Source of the DNA: Chara braunii
Taxonomy: Eukaryota > Streptophyta > Charophyceae > Charales > Characeae
Reading direction: 5' to 3'
Length of the DNA stretch: 26,261 nucleotides
NCBI GenBank assembly: GCA_003427395.1
Contig: BFEA01000263.1
Coordinates: forward strand, 528,687-554,947
Position numbers and translations under genes: made by a program. Positions 9,654 to 18,742 of the stretch are shown in pieces (position 1 is the stretch's first letter; each line of letters begins with the position of its first letter). The notes beneath the pieces were generated by a model, which was given only the letters and a program-made list of their open reading frames with translations, was not told where the DNA came from and searched no databases.

Positions 9654-10760
9654 ATGGGAGAAGCTAATGGGACAGGAGGACAATGGTCCATAACCGCGGC
9701 CGAAATCGCACGGTTACTAGATAATAGGAGTGTCAAGAGATCTCAGCTACCCCGAATAAAACTTTTTCCCTTCAAAGGAGAACGAGTGTCACATTGGCTT
9801 GAGTTGCTGGAATAGGTCTTCAACCGACTAACGCCGGCGAGGAAATTCGCCCTACTGTTTGAATACGTATGGTGGGAATTGTGTCCCGACATTGAAAAGA
9901 TTGTGGCCGATGCCCAAGGAGATTGGAACAATTTTAAGAAAGAAATGCAGAGAAAATAGAAGCTGGGAGATGAGCTATTGATAATGGACCAGCTTTATAA
10001 CGTCAACAAGAATGACTTCACTACAATAGGAACATTTGCGACGACTTATGAAAAAATGCCAGAACGGGCTCCAGGACTTTCCGAAGAGATGCACTGTGTC
10101 ATCTTCCTGGGAAAATTCTCAGGCTATGAGACTATGGAATTGACACGGGGAGGAGCACCGGGGAAGAAAACGTCATAGAAAACGATAAAAAGAAACTTGG
10201 CATTTGGGGATCTGGACCAGGTATTCCACCATCATGTGAAGATGGAAAGGAAGAGAAGAAAGGAGATATGTGTCATCCAAGGGGCAAATTCTGCCCTAGG
10301 AGGGGTGTTGAGTAGTATAACAACTCAACTAGAAGAGCTAAAAAATAAAGTGGAGTCAGGAAAAGTGATGGCGATCGAACAAGTGACAAACAAGAGAAGG
10401 TATGAAGAGGAAAATGAAGGGAATAAGGGAGAAACGAAACATGAGGTGATAACACAGTCTAAGAAAGCCCAAAAGCAGAACCAAAACCAGGCGTCAAGGA
10501 AGCAAGGAGCAGGAAAAGGGCAGAGCTCGCAGCAAACTGTGACACTGACTGTCCCAGGGGCACCAGCCTCGGCATCTCAATTTGGGCCTTGGCCGGTGGT
10601 AGCTCCTATAAGGGTTTGGCCTGACTACTACCCAGGGAATCAATGGTCGGGTTTTGGTCAAATTGGTATGTATCCAAACCTGCACCACGCTCAGGAAAGA
10701 ACCGACTCAATGCTCGGTCATAAACCTTTGAAGAGTCTGAAAGTAGGAGAACGAAATTAG
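9654..10760 (+). pseudogene. gag: Gag polyprotein of Ty3/Gypsy-like element (broken)
   Basis: One frame from ATG 9654 (AAAATGG context) to the TAG ending at 10760, with in-frame TAG codons at 9813, 9957 and 10176. About 370 codons. The N-terminal third has the layout of a plant-type retrotransposon Gag: LPRIKLFPFKGE, a W-containing helix, YVWWEL, then W..FK.EM....KLGD. A DDFTTIG-like step and a PG-rich segment follow. A coiled, basic, Gln/Lys-rich segment (residues about 230-300) and a Pro/Gly/Trp-rich tail come next. No CCHC zinc knuckle is visible in this frame, which is unusual for Gag. RNA binding would have to come from the basic segment or another protein. The role, assembling the particle around element RNA, follows from family membership. 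Confidence 0.7.
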
Positions 10761-11222
10761 AATGGGGGTCTGATGAGGAGGATAAGGAAGAAGAAAGTGA
10801 AGGATTAACATTAAGTCTGACCAACATAGACCAAGCCATGTACATGGTATCCGCTTATGATATGGTGGAGCCTGAAGCAATTCGGGCACTGGCTGACAAG
10901 CTGTATTATTACCCTGAAGAAGGGATGATGGACTTGGTATATAGACCACCTCCTCGAGAGGAGAGGAGAAAGTTCAGGGACCGTATGCCCAAGCCTGCGG
11001 TCAACATTTTTTATGGGGTGGACTCAAGCAAGGGGGAAAAAGGAGGTACAAGACGGTAAACAAAAAGAGTCACCCAGCTATAGTTCTAGTAACGCATGAA
11101 GAAGGAGTGTACTATGAGTAAGAGAGGGAATTGATAAGGCAAATGAGAGAGAAATGGGAAGCGGAATCCTGTCGTATTAACAAAGAGACTGAGAAAAATT
11201 TGAATCATTGGAGAACCTGAAT
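10724..11222 (+). pseudogene. Gag-Pol linker remnant (acidic, unassigned)
   Basis: After a frameshift near 10710-10730 a new frame continues to TAA 11057-11059. It holds an acidic stretch (SDEEDKEEESEG), then helical sequence and NIFYGVD near the end. A further shift leads to a frame with IVLVTHEEGVYYE and a charged helix (about 11078-11217, one TAA). In Ty3/Gypsy elements the protease lies here, but I see no D-S/T-G active-site motif, so protease is either lost or too divergent to call. Confidence 0.45.
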
Positions 11223-11773
11223 TCTTGACCCAGCAGGAAAAGGCATTGGTAATTAACCTAATGAAGGCGGAGCACTGCGCCTATGCCTTCAACGATGAGC
11301 AGAGAGGAAGGTTGGATGTGGACAAGATAGGGATGATTCGGATCCACACAGTCTCACATCAACCTTGGAAAATTAAAGGCGTCAGGTACCTAAATCCCGA
11401 TGATAAGAGAAGGGTAGTAGAATACCTTATTGGAAAAATTGGCTCTCACGGAGCAGGGTTTTCTAGCGGACCTTATGCCTCACCATGATTCTGCTTCATT
11501 AAGCCGAACATGGTACTCAGGTGGGTGCAAGACTTGCAAAGGTTGAACGCTGTAACGGTTAGGGATGTTGGAGGACTCCCTAACGCTGATCAACTCTCTG
11601 AAGCTTGTGCTGGAAGGTTTATTATCTCACTCATAAACTTGTACTATGGTTACGACTAATTCCCAGTGTACCCGACCGATAAGCCTATAACTGCGATGCA
11701 CACTCCGAGGATGTCCATGTGGTTTGCACCAACAACTTTTGTAACAATCGAAGGATTGATGTTGAAGTCTTTC
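11204..11773 (+). pseudogene. pol: Reverse transcriptase fragment (fingers to first palm motifs)
   Basis: The frame shows the RT fingers and first palm motifs: a P-Y-A-S-P..FCFIKPN block, LRWVQDLQRLN (the LR.V.D.R.LN motif), PNADQLSE.CAGR, then SLINLYYGYD, where motif A normally has an Asp that reads Asn (AAC at 11636), and ITAMHTPR. Stops lie at 11486 (TGA) and 11657 (TAA). After about 11740 similarity ends, and there is no YxDD box, thumb, connection or RNase H. Within a few tens of codons the sequence is already in the pre-integrase linker. The enzyme normally copies element RNA into DNA. This remnant cannot. The style LQRLN/..SLI.LY.GYD recalls the fungal-like Ty3 branch. Confidence 0.8.
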
Positions 11774-12445
11774 GTTGAGGAAGACCCGTGGGGATAAAGG
11801 AATGGAGAATGAATGAAGGAATTGGCTTTGGCAAAAAGCTACAGATTGACTGATGATCCAGTAACAATTGAGGCAGGAACAAGGCAGGTAGATCAGCACC
11901 TGATGACGATGGGGAGAGTACACTATCTTGTCAACTCGCTACTGCAAATTCAGGCTGAGAATGAAGGAGAGATAGTAAAGGCAGACGAGATAGTGCTGGG
12001 AGATGATCTTGAGTTTGATGAGGAGAAGAAAGGAGAGGAGTTTGAACAAGGTGAAATTTCGGAAGATTTTCGGGAAGAAGAATATGACGGATTTCATCTA
12101 GAAATGAGACTTCTTCTCTCCGACGATAAGCGAGAAATGGATGTTAGTGAGAAAACTCTTCGTATGAGAGACTACGACATAGTGAGAGGTGACCATCTCT
12201 TCATCAGGGATAAGAGGGGGCCTCCTAAAAGAGTCATTTGTGGCAGAAATCGGCAAATCGATGTCATAGCAACCCCTCATGACGGACCCGTAGGTAGTCA
12301 CAAAAGTTTTGCCACTACCATCGAGAAGGTGACCGAACTGTACTTTTGGGAAGGTATGTACAGGATGATTCGAAAGTACTGCGAGTCGTGCGTCCCTTGT
12401 CAAGTCAGGTCTCCAATCAAATACAAGGAATCTACATCCAAGGTA
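11774..12445 (+). pseudogene. pol: Pol linker and integrase H2C2 zinc-binding domain
   Basis: The frame opening near 11813 and running to 12514 holds a helical segment with an acidic Glu/Asp stretch, then the integrase N-terminal domain. Histidine codons at 12278 and 12299 and cysteines at 12389 and 12398 form the HH-CC zinc site. Between them is ELYFWEGMYRMIRKYCESC, the usual W..M...I..YC..C spacing. This domain helps integrase multimerise and bind DNA ends. It joins the core by a frameshift near 12430-12456. The 5' part sits directly after the RT truncation, so 11774-11815 probably contains the deletion junction. Confidence 0.75.
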
Positions 12446-12455
12446 TATCAAGGAT

Positions 12456-13330
12456 GTGGGGGCAGTGATCCACCTGGATCTCTTGGCAATGCTGTTGGGG
12501 CTTGGAGGCTATAGTTACATCTTTGATGCCCGAGATAATCTTGCAGAATTCGTCGATGGAAAGACCATCCGAACTAAGACTGGAGCCGTCTTGGCAAAAT
12601 GCATCAAGGAGTACTACCTCCGATATCCCTTCGTGGTGTAATTTACAATGAACAGGGGATCTGAGTTTACGTGTGGAGAAGTGAAGGAGTTGCTGGAGGA
12701 TCTTGGAGTTATTGCCAAGTATACAGCCAGGGCACATCCTCAGGCAAACGCACCACTTGAAAGGGAACACAATACTATCACTAATTTGCTGGCAAAGTGG
12801 ACAGCTGGGAAGCCAAACCTGTGGCCGAAGTTCCTGCGAACAGTGTTCTTTGTCGAGAACATCACGGTCAAAAGAACCACAGGTTATGCCCCCGCAACCT
12901 TGTGGTATGGACGACATGTCACTTTTTCGATAGAAAGTTTCCAGAAAACTTGGCGAAGACATGACCTTGAGAATGACCTGCCTCGTGAAGAGTTACTTGA
13001 CATCAGAGTTAGGCAAGTCGGTATCACTAAAGAGAGGATTCAGGAAACAGTGAAGAAAGTGGCTGACAGTCGTGAGAAGGACAAAGAAAGATGGGATAGA
13101 TCTCCGCGCGTACGAAAAAAAAACATTGGAGATCGGAGATATATAGTGTTGTTGTACGACTCCTCACTTGAAAAGCAATGGTAAAGGAAACTGGACAAAA
13201 GATGGTTGGGACCTGTCAGAGTCAGACGCCGAGGAAATCATGAAGCCTATGAACTTGAAGAAATGGATAGAACATCGAGGAAAGATTGAATCTAAGGATC
13301 TAGGCTGAAAAAATTCAAGATGCGACAAGA
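12456..13330 (+). pseudogene. pol: Integrase core (DD35E) and C-terminal domain
   Basis: Catalytic layout: first Asp in VIHLDLLA (codon 12477); second acidic position in FTMNRGSEFT, where the codon at 12651 reads Asn instead of Asp; Glu in APLERE (codon 12759). Exactly 35 residues separate the last two, as in DD35E integrases. RAHPQANAPLE and NITVKRTTGYAPATLWYG are typical Ty3/Gypsy core segments. Stops: TAA at 12639 and 13182. The frame then continues through LDKRWLGPVRVRRRG, matching the small-barrel C-terminal domain, up to about 13320. No chromodomain is visible. Integrase inserts the cDNA into host DNA. This copy is dead through the Asn change and stops. Confidence 0.85.
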
Positions 13331-13457
13331 GGTGAGTTGATAAAAGCTGGAAAGAAAAACCTGATGATCTTGTAGGAACTTTGTGATGACATTTCCTTTG
13401 CGAATATTCTATTGTTAACCGATTGCTAACTCATCCTGTTATCTGTCACTCCCTTTT

Positions 13458-13473
13458 CTTTTTCTGTGTGCAG
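13458..13473 (+). other. Candidate 3' splice site before the distal Gag-like ORF
   Basis: A long pyrimidine tract (about 13446-13467) ends in TGTGTGCAG followed by GT, 24 bases before the ATG at 13498. It is the best acceptor-like site in the element. Function inferred. Confidence 0.4.
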
Positions 13474-13497
13474 GTGTGACCTGTGAAGCAGGCAGTC

Positions 13498-14434
13498 ATG
13501 TCACAAAAGGGAGGGGTGGCGGGTCCTTCCATGAAAATTCCTGGGAGAGAAGGACGAAAGAGGATGTAGGGGGTAACAAAGGATTCTCAAGGGATGCCAA
13601 TCTACAAGAAAGGAGACAATTTGAGGATATTTCTGAGGGAGTTTGAAGATACGTTTTCAGAAGGGAGTGGGACTCTCAGACCATGTTGCAAAAGGTGACA
13701 GGATTGGGGGAATGCAATGAGGTGATAGATGAGATTGCCTCAGATTGTCTGGGGTGGATGACCTTCAAGTCTGAAATATGGGCTAAATATGGAGATTTGA
13801 CAATGGATGAGATCGAAGATTATATCATCTTCGATGGTACAAACTTGGAAGACTTTGAGGATAGTATCAATTTTTGTGGAGAGAAAAGAAGTTGGAACAA
13901 GTAATGAAGAGAATAGCACCAATGGAATATGAGGCAGTGAATAAGGTCAGGGAGGAGTCGGATACCTGGGGAGGTTTCCTTGTCAATATGAGAAAGACCT
14001 ATCCTTTGGAAATGCAGCAGCAGAAGAAGAAACAACTACTTCAGGAACAGGGATTGTGGATAGGCAAGGGAGGAGAAATGATGAGAATAAGAGCTCAAAA
14101 GGAGAATGAAGGAGTCAACACATTTCCTCAACAGGAGGATGACGAGGCTAGGGCTCAAGGTGGAGATGGCTCAATGAAGGAAAATAAAACACAAGGAAGG
14201 GAAGAGCACATCGAGAAAGAAGTGGAAGGCAGTGACATGCCTCGAAAGGTGAAGAAGGGAGGTGAAAAGATGAAAGAAGGAAAGAGAAAGGAAAATGATA
14301 AGGAGAAAGTTGAAGAGGCTGGACCGCCAGAAGATGCTGAAACAACTACCTCAGGGAAACCTCCAAAGGAACAGGGCTCAAGAAGATTGACAGAGGAAAA
14401 GAGACAGAAGAGAGAGGAAAACAACAAAGAGTAG
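13498..14434 (+). pseudogene. Second Gag-like ORF downstream of integrase (broken)
   Basis: Starting at ATG 13498, the frame meets TAG at 13567, continues with a GDNLRIFLREFED-like segment, shifts near 13675 (WMTFKSEIWAKYGDLTMDEI, an aromatic/FK pattern typical of retrotransposon Gag helices), and shifts again near 13890. It then runs open to the TAG ending at 14434 as QVMKRIAPMEYEAV and a very Lys/Glu-rich region (about 180 codons). Composition changes from a folded Gag-like half to a disordered charged half. It occupies the place where env lies in some Ty3/Gypsy elements, but no signal peptide or transmembrane segment is visible. It may be the Gag of a second, nested element. Confidence 0.55.
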
Positions 14435-15193
14435 AGGAACCAAGCCGCTATCCTGCTACGAGAAAAAACATTGCCTTCAGACACGCCCTGGAGCCTGAAA
14501 CTGGAGAAAATACTGCTCTCTGAGATAGTTGTCAGCTGTAAATTGACCTTTGATGTAAACAGGTTGATCCGGTTGCATGAAATCCTTAGGGAAGATTGTG
14601 AGTGGCTCCTTAAGGGAAAGCAGAAGTAGCCGATAAGTTGGGAAAAGTGCAAGAAGAAAGACAAAAAGAATAGGAGATCCATGTTCAGGAACTCCAAGAC
14701 AGGATAAGGGAGAAGACGGAGTTGCTCACGCAGGGGGTGGAAAACCACGTTCCCGAAATTCTGAAGGAGCTTCAAAAGTTAAGAGCAAGGGAAGAGAAAA
14801 GGATGGAAAAGGAGGTAGAAAGTTTGAAAACTGAGGTAGAAAAGACAAAAATTGAACAGGGGAAGTTGGAAGTGAAGGCGGGGGCACTAAGCACAACCCT
14901 TGACAGCAAGAGTAAGGAGGCGGAGACAGAGAAGATAGAGAGGGAAAGGTTGGAAAAAGAAGTTGGTAAGTTGAAGGCAATAGTTAATGTGCAAGGTATG
15001 TCGATTGAATCGGAAAATAGTGAAAGGAAGCAGGAGAGTAAAAAATGGGAAAAGAGATAGAAAGAGGTGGAAGAGGCATTGAAAGGATCCAAAGTGGATA
15101 TTCAGGAGAAGGTCGAAGCAGGGGACAGTAAAAAGGTTGGAGACAGAGAGGAAAATCCAAGGCAGGAAAGAAAATAGGGAAACTTAGTGATAA
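14435..15193 (+). pseudogene. Coiled-coil part of the distal ORF
   Basis: Positions 14722-15060 form an open frame of about 112 codons with heptad-like spacing of L/I/V among Lys and Glu (for example LKTEVEKTKIEQGKLEV), indicating a long coiled coil. It carries on past a TAG as more charged sequence. The part 14435-14721 is open in two competing frames and is frame-disrupted. Coiled coils are common in Gag for self-assembly. I read this as the middle of the same distal protein. Confidence 0.5.
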
Positions 15194-15568
15194 AAAGACG
15201 AAGGAGTAGTGGTTGGAATTGTCACCTCGCCTGATGAGAATGCTGGAAAATCCTCGCTGACTCTTAACGGAGTGGGACATGATAAAAAAAGGTTTTATCT
15301 GGAAATGTTAATCGGGGCAACATCTTAGGATCTTCTATCATCTGTGAAGAGAACAAAGGAGGAGGAGAAGAAGTTATGTTGGTATTGTATGAAGGGAGTC
15401 CACATGAGAGATTAGTGTCCTGGTTTTAAGGCAGATAGGGCTAAAAGGTTGGTTTATCTCGATGAGAACAATAGACTCATCGATAGGAGGGAAAATCTGA
15501 TAAAAAAAACCAATGAAGGGTTTAGGGATCAATTATATGAGCAGTTGAGTTTCACCTTAGAGGATTAG
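15194..15568 (+). pseudogene. CCHC zinc-knuckle end of the distal Gag-like ORF
   Basis: The frame from 15194 ends at TAG 15566-15568 and has internal TAGs at 15326 and 15413. Codons 15377-15418 spell C-W-Y-C-M-K-G-V-H-M-R-D-(stop)-C, a CX2CX4HX4C knuckle with the last spacer residue replaced by TAG. A basic/acidic helical tail of about 50 residues follows. The knuckle is the RNA-packaging motif of nucleocapsid proteins. Finding it here, and not in the gag ORF upstream of pol, is the main argument that this distal ORF supplied nucleocapsid function or belongs to another element. Confidence 0.65.
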
Positions 15569-16002
15569 AGTGAAGTAATTTTGAGACCTCTTTCTTAAAT
15601 ATGTGAGACATGATTCTTATGTTTTTCTTTTCTTCGGAAAATACATTGTATATTAGAAATTGAGGATAGAGGAAGTAGTGTGGTGAGAGCGTTATTCACT
15701 CTTCTTAGAGATAGCTTCAGATATGGTATTTTCACCAATCACAGAGTGTATGCTCCAATTATCCACATTTGTTAGGTTTAGGACATTTTGTAATATCGTG
15801 TATGTTTCTTCAACTCGGCATTTGTACTCTAGTAGTTGAGGATAGATAATACGTGTGTTTCATTTTTGTCATGGGGCTCTGTGCCTCAGTGTGGATTGAT
15901 TTGAACTTATACCTTGTATTCAGTTGAGCTTCTTTGTCCTCACAAGCGGTTATTGGGTAGCTGAAAATTCAGGAATGAAAATTATGAAGTGAAATTTTTT
16001 GA
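15569..16002. other. AT-rich stretch after the retroelement ORFs
   Basis: No gene recognised. This would be the 3' untranslated or LTR region, but no copy of it was found 5' of the ORFs. Confidence 0.3.
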
Positions 16003-16376
16003 CAGTCTGAAATCCTGAATGGTCCTGAAGTGGTGAAAGGTCTGACGACCCTGAAAACCACCTGTTTAGGCAGAATGCATCCTGAAGTTGTGAAGATGTC
16101 CTGAAGTGGTCAAGTGAGAGTTTTGGGCAGTCTGAAAATCTTGAATTGTCTTGAAGTGGTGAAAGGTCCGAAGACCATGAAAACCAACCTTCACCACTTG
16201 AGGATGCAGCCAACCTAAACAGGTGGTTTTCAGGGTCTTCGGAGTTTTCACCACTTCGGGACCATTCAGGATTTTCAGACCTAAATGGTCCTAAAGTGGT
16301 GAAAGTTTCGAATACCATGAAAGCCATCTGTTTAGGCAGACTGCATCCTCAAGTGGTGAAGGGTGTCCTAAAGTGG
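16003..16376. repeat. Cluster of inverted and direct copies of a ~100-bp unit
   Basis: A unit containing CAGTCTGAAAATCCTGAATG, GGTCCTGAAGTGGTGAAAGG and CACCTGTTTAGGCAG appears four times: direct 16003-16110, truncated direct 16127-16186, inverted 16186-16281, and direct 16280-16376. The first and third would form a stem of about 90 bp with a loop of about 80-90 nt. The copies are diverged but colinear. No transposon ends or target duplication were identified. Confidence 0.85.
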
Positions 16377-16865
16377 TAATGAAAAATACAATTGTTGTTA
16401 ACCTTCTCTCTTTGTACTAAGTTTATTTGCGAGGTATACCTATGGGGAACGTGAATACTTTTCATTTTCACAATTGAGATGGTCCAGTGTCTGATGTTGA
16501 TGGATGAGATATGTATCTTGAATGTGAAAGTCGGTTGTGTTGTCGAATCTTGAACTACGATGCTCAGAAAAGCGCCTAAATGTTCAAGAATGACAAGTGA
16601 AATATGACTTGTACAGTTTGAAAGTGCTTTGCATTTATGGTCAGTCTTTTCCATGCTTTATCTTATGTGGTTATCTTTGAAAGAGATATGAAAATGGTCA
16701 AAATTTTTTGAGGCATTTAAAAACCCTGCGAGTTAGGGAAATGCATGTTATGAATGGAATGGATGTTTTTTCTGCCTTCTGACAAGACAAGGGGTCAAAT
16801 AAATATTTTTTATATCTTTTTATGAAGATTTTGGTTTTATTTTTTTTATATTGGAAAAAGATACC
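16377..16865. other. AT-rich non-coding stretch
   Basis: Low-GC sequence with T-rich and A-rich runs near 16800-16860, including AATAAATA at about 16798. Nothing else recognised. Confidence 0.3.
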
Positions 16866-16950
16866 CGAAACGTGTGTCTGTCCAGCCTGTGATCGAGGTC
16901 TGGGAGGCACGGCCCCAAAGTGGCTCTGACGATACCCCTCGATCAGAGAC
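16866..16950. repeat. GC-rich stem-loop island
   Basis: An abrupt GC-rich island inside AT-rich DNA. GATCGAGG (about 16892) pairs with CCTCGATC (about 16937), enclosing a region that itself contains GGCACGGCC. It may be a terminator-like or foldback structure. Function unknown. Confidence 0.45.
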
Positions 16951-17356
16951 AAATATGACAATCATGTTAAATCATTTCTTATTGCTGAAAAATTATTGCC
17001 TTTCATATATACATTCAATGGGGTTGTTCACCCATTCAAGGACAGCTAAACGAGGGGAGAAAAATTCCTTGGTCAAATTGATTTTCATACGTATATTTTT
17101 TTAAGTGATCATCACTCATCCACTTATGGAGGTCAGTCTGAGGGACTTAAAATTATCAAGCCTATGGTGAAAAATTGGCATCGTTGGGCCGTAGCTCCCA
17201 GCGTAGGCCGCTGACCAAGTACAACCAGGCAACGGGCCTTCCGATTACGGCATGGGACTAAACTTGATGGGAGGGTTCCCTAATGACAGTATCGGTTCAG
17301 GAAGATATCGGAGGGATCAAGAGTCAGGTCTAGATATTTTATAGGAGAACTTTTAT

Positions 17357-17380
17357 CCTGTATTGCGTAACCAATACGGG
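17357..17380. repeat. Hairpin 1
   Basis: CCTGTATTG pairs with CAATACGGG (one G-T wobble) around a 6-nt loop. Confidence 0.8.
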
Positions 17381-17382
17381 TA

Positions 17383-17408
17383 CCACCGTTAGAATAACAA
17401 AACGGTGG
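17383..17408. repeat. Hairpin 2
   Basis: Perfect 8-bp stem CCACCGTT/AACGGTGG with a 10-nt A-rich loop, only two bases after hairpin 1. Confidence 0.85.
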
Positions 17409-17531
17409 GCCGCAGATCCGGCCTGATCAACCGACTGTGGTGGGTTGAGACCAAGGTCACTGATCCCTTCGCATTAGACTTCGGGTGAGACGGTAAAATC
17501 TGACTTAGGTTAAGACCCGCGTCCAAAGAGT

Positions 17532-17551
17532 AGGAATCAATTATGATTCCT
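17532..17551. repeat. Hairpin 3
   Basis: Perfect 8-bp stem AGGAATCA/TGATTCCT around ATTA. Confidence 0.85.
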
Positions 17552-18679
17552 AACTCCTCGGACACCCAACGAGATTCTGACAAATAAAGTCTAAAGTTGG
17601 GGGGAGAGGCTATTATTATCTTCCTTGGTGACCTCTGTAACCGTAGTACAGATCCAGTATCCTCACTTTGAGTCATATTGAATAATTTTTTTTTGGTATT
17701 ACAATTTTTCGGATATGTGAGAAACACAGGTTAAACTCCTGGCAGTATGGACGCACCAAGGGAGGCAGTGAGGGTCTTCAAACTGCAACTTCGTTTAGGA
17801 AATCGAATTTTGACAACTTGTCGTGTCATAAGGTCTTTGTTTGCATTAAGGTTCCCCAACGACGGGGACGTCGCTGAATGGGGTCCGGGAAGACTGTCGG
17901 AGCAACCACCCTTACAAGGGTATTTGCTCGCGTTTTTGCATTTGGTACAAAATCAACGTCAGTTGTCATGACAAGGGCAGTCTGGAGTAAAAGGTAAGGC
18001 TGATTTGAGTTCATACCGTGAGATAGATTCCTTGGTCTTTGAAGCCAAGGCCGTTAAGTGACCACGAAAATTGACACAATACGTACAACAAAAACGATAT
18101 TGAAAGGTTACAAGCCTTCGACCGCAAGGGCCGATAAATAATAGCAAGGGATGCGACGACAACCTGCCGAGTAGTTAGTAGGACCGGACTGAAGTGACGA
18201 GAAAAGTTCGTTATAGATATTAGACATACTCACCTCCACCTCGAGATATGGGCCAACACATGCTCGGCCTTACGGCGAGAGCAACCGAGAAAGGCATGTT
18301 GTCTTACCATACTAGGCAGCAACGGATGATAGAAAGGCCTAAACTAACCATAACTAACTAGGGACCTACTACACCTGCAGAACCAGCCCCGTACACTACT
18401 CATATCAAAGCGGCATTATTCTAACCAAACTAGAAGTTAGGAAGTTAGCCCAGTAGGTACAAGCGCAGATTAGTATGTTAGGGAAACAGGGATTGAATCT
18501 GCCCGACCCCCGGGCTAGCTTCTTTTGTGAGGGAACTCCGCAACTTTTTACCTGCACTCGGGCAAATCGGAACTCGAACCCGTGCCCTAGGGATTGAAAG
18601 TTCATTTATAGTTGTACCCCGTTGTGACAGTTGGCATGACGGGGCACTTAGTAGTTAGATTATGTTTTCTTCGTTAAAT

Positions 18680-18742
18680 TATTATTTTTTTTTTTTNTTT
18701 TCNTTTNNTTTTTTTTTTTTTTTTTTTTTTTTTNNTTTNTTC
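18680..18742. repeat. Poly-T tract with ambiguous bases
   Basis: About 60 bp of T containing seven N calls. On the minus strand this is a poly-A tail position, so sequence to its right (18743 onward, minus strand) could be the 3' end of a poly-A retroposon. The Ns show the base calls or assembly are unreliable here. Confidence 0.9.

Larger units (their letters stand above)
6657..15568 (+). mobile_element. Decayed Ty3/Gypsy-like retroelement, coding core
   Basis: All recognisable retroelement domains in this block lie on the + strand: an RGG/proline-rich ORF, two paralogous unknown ORFs, Gag, linker, partial RT, H2C2 zinc finger, DD35E integrase with C-terminal domain, then a second Gag-like ORF with coiled coil and CCHC knuckle. 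The order RT before integrase places it with Ty3/Gypsy rather than Copia. It is inactive: many stops and frameshifts, loss of RT palm/thumb and RNase H, and Asp-to-Asn changes at catalytic positions. The boundaries given are those of the coding core only. I found no LTR pair, primer-binding site or target duplication, so the true ends are unknown. A nested or tandem pair of elements is an alternative for the region after 13340. Confidence 0.8.
17105..18660. other. Non-coding stretch with consecutive hairpins
   Basis: No recognised gene. Strong stem-loops occur at 17357-17380, 17383-17408 and 17532-17551. A 74-codon ATG frame at 17747-17971 (+) has no recognisable domain. GAACTCGAACCCGTGCCC near 18571-18588 resembles, on the minus strand, a tRNA-type B box (GGTTCGAGTTC), but no convincing A box or cloverleaf was found. 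Origin unknown, possibly an old LTR or short retroposon. Confidence 0.35.

Noticed and set aside
10724-11222. Retroviral-type aspartic protease
   Set aside because: No D-S/T-G motif in any frame between gag and RT.
15225-15260. Hammerhead-like CTGATGAGAATG...GGAAA
   Set aside because: The stem II pairing and the required flanking stems do not form, and it lies inside the coding frame of the distal ORF.
13498-15568. Envelope gene after integrase
   Set aside because: No signal peptide, transmembrane segment or Cys-rich ectodomain. The content is Gag-like with coiled coil and CCHC.
17747-17971. 74-codon ORF as a gene
   Set aside because: ATG start and an ordinary length for chance, with no recognisable domain, homologous copy or splice context.
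18571-18588. tRNA or tRNA-derived SINE head on the minus strand
   Set aside because: Only a B-box-like word is present. No A box at the right distance and no cloverleaf could be drawn.
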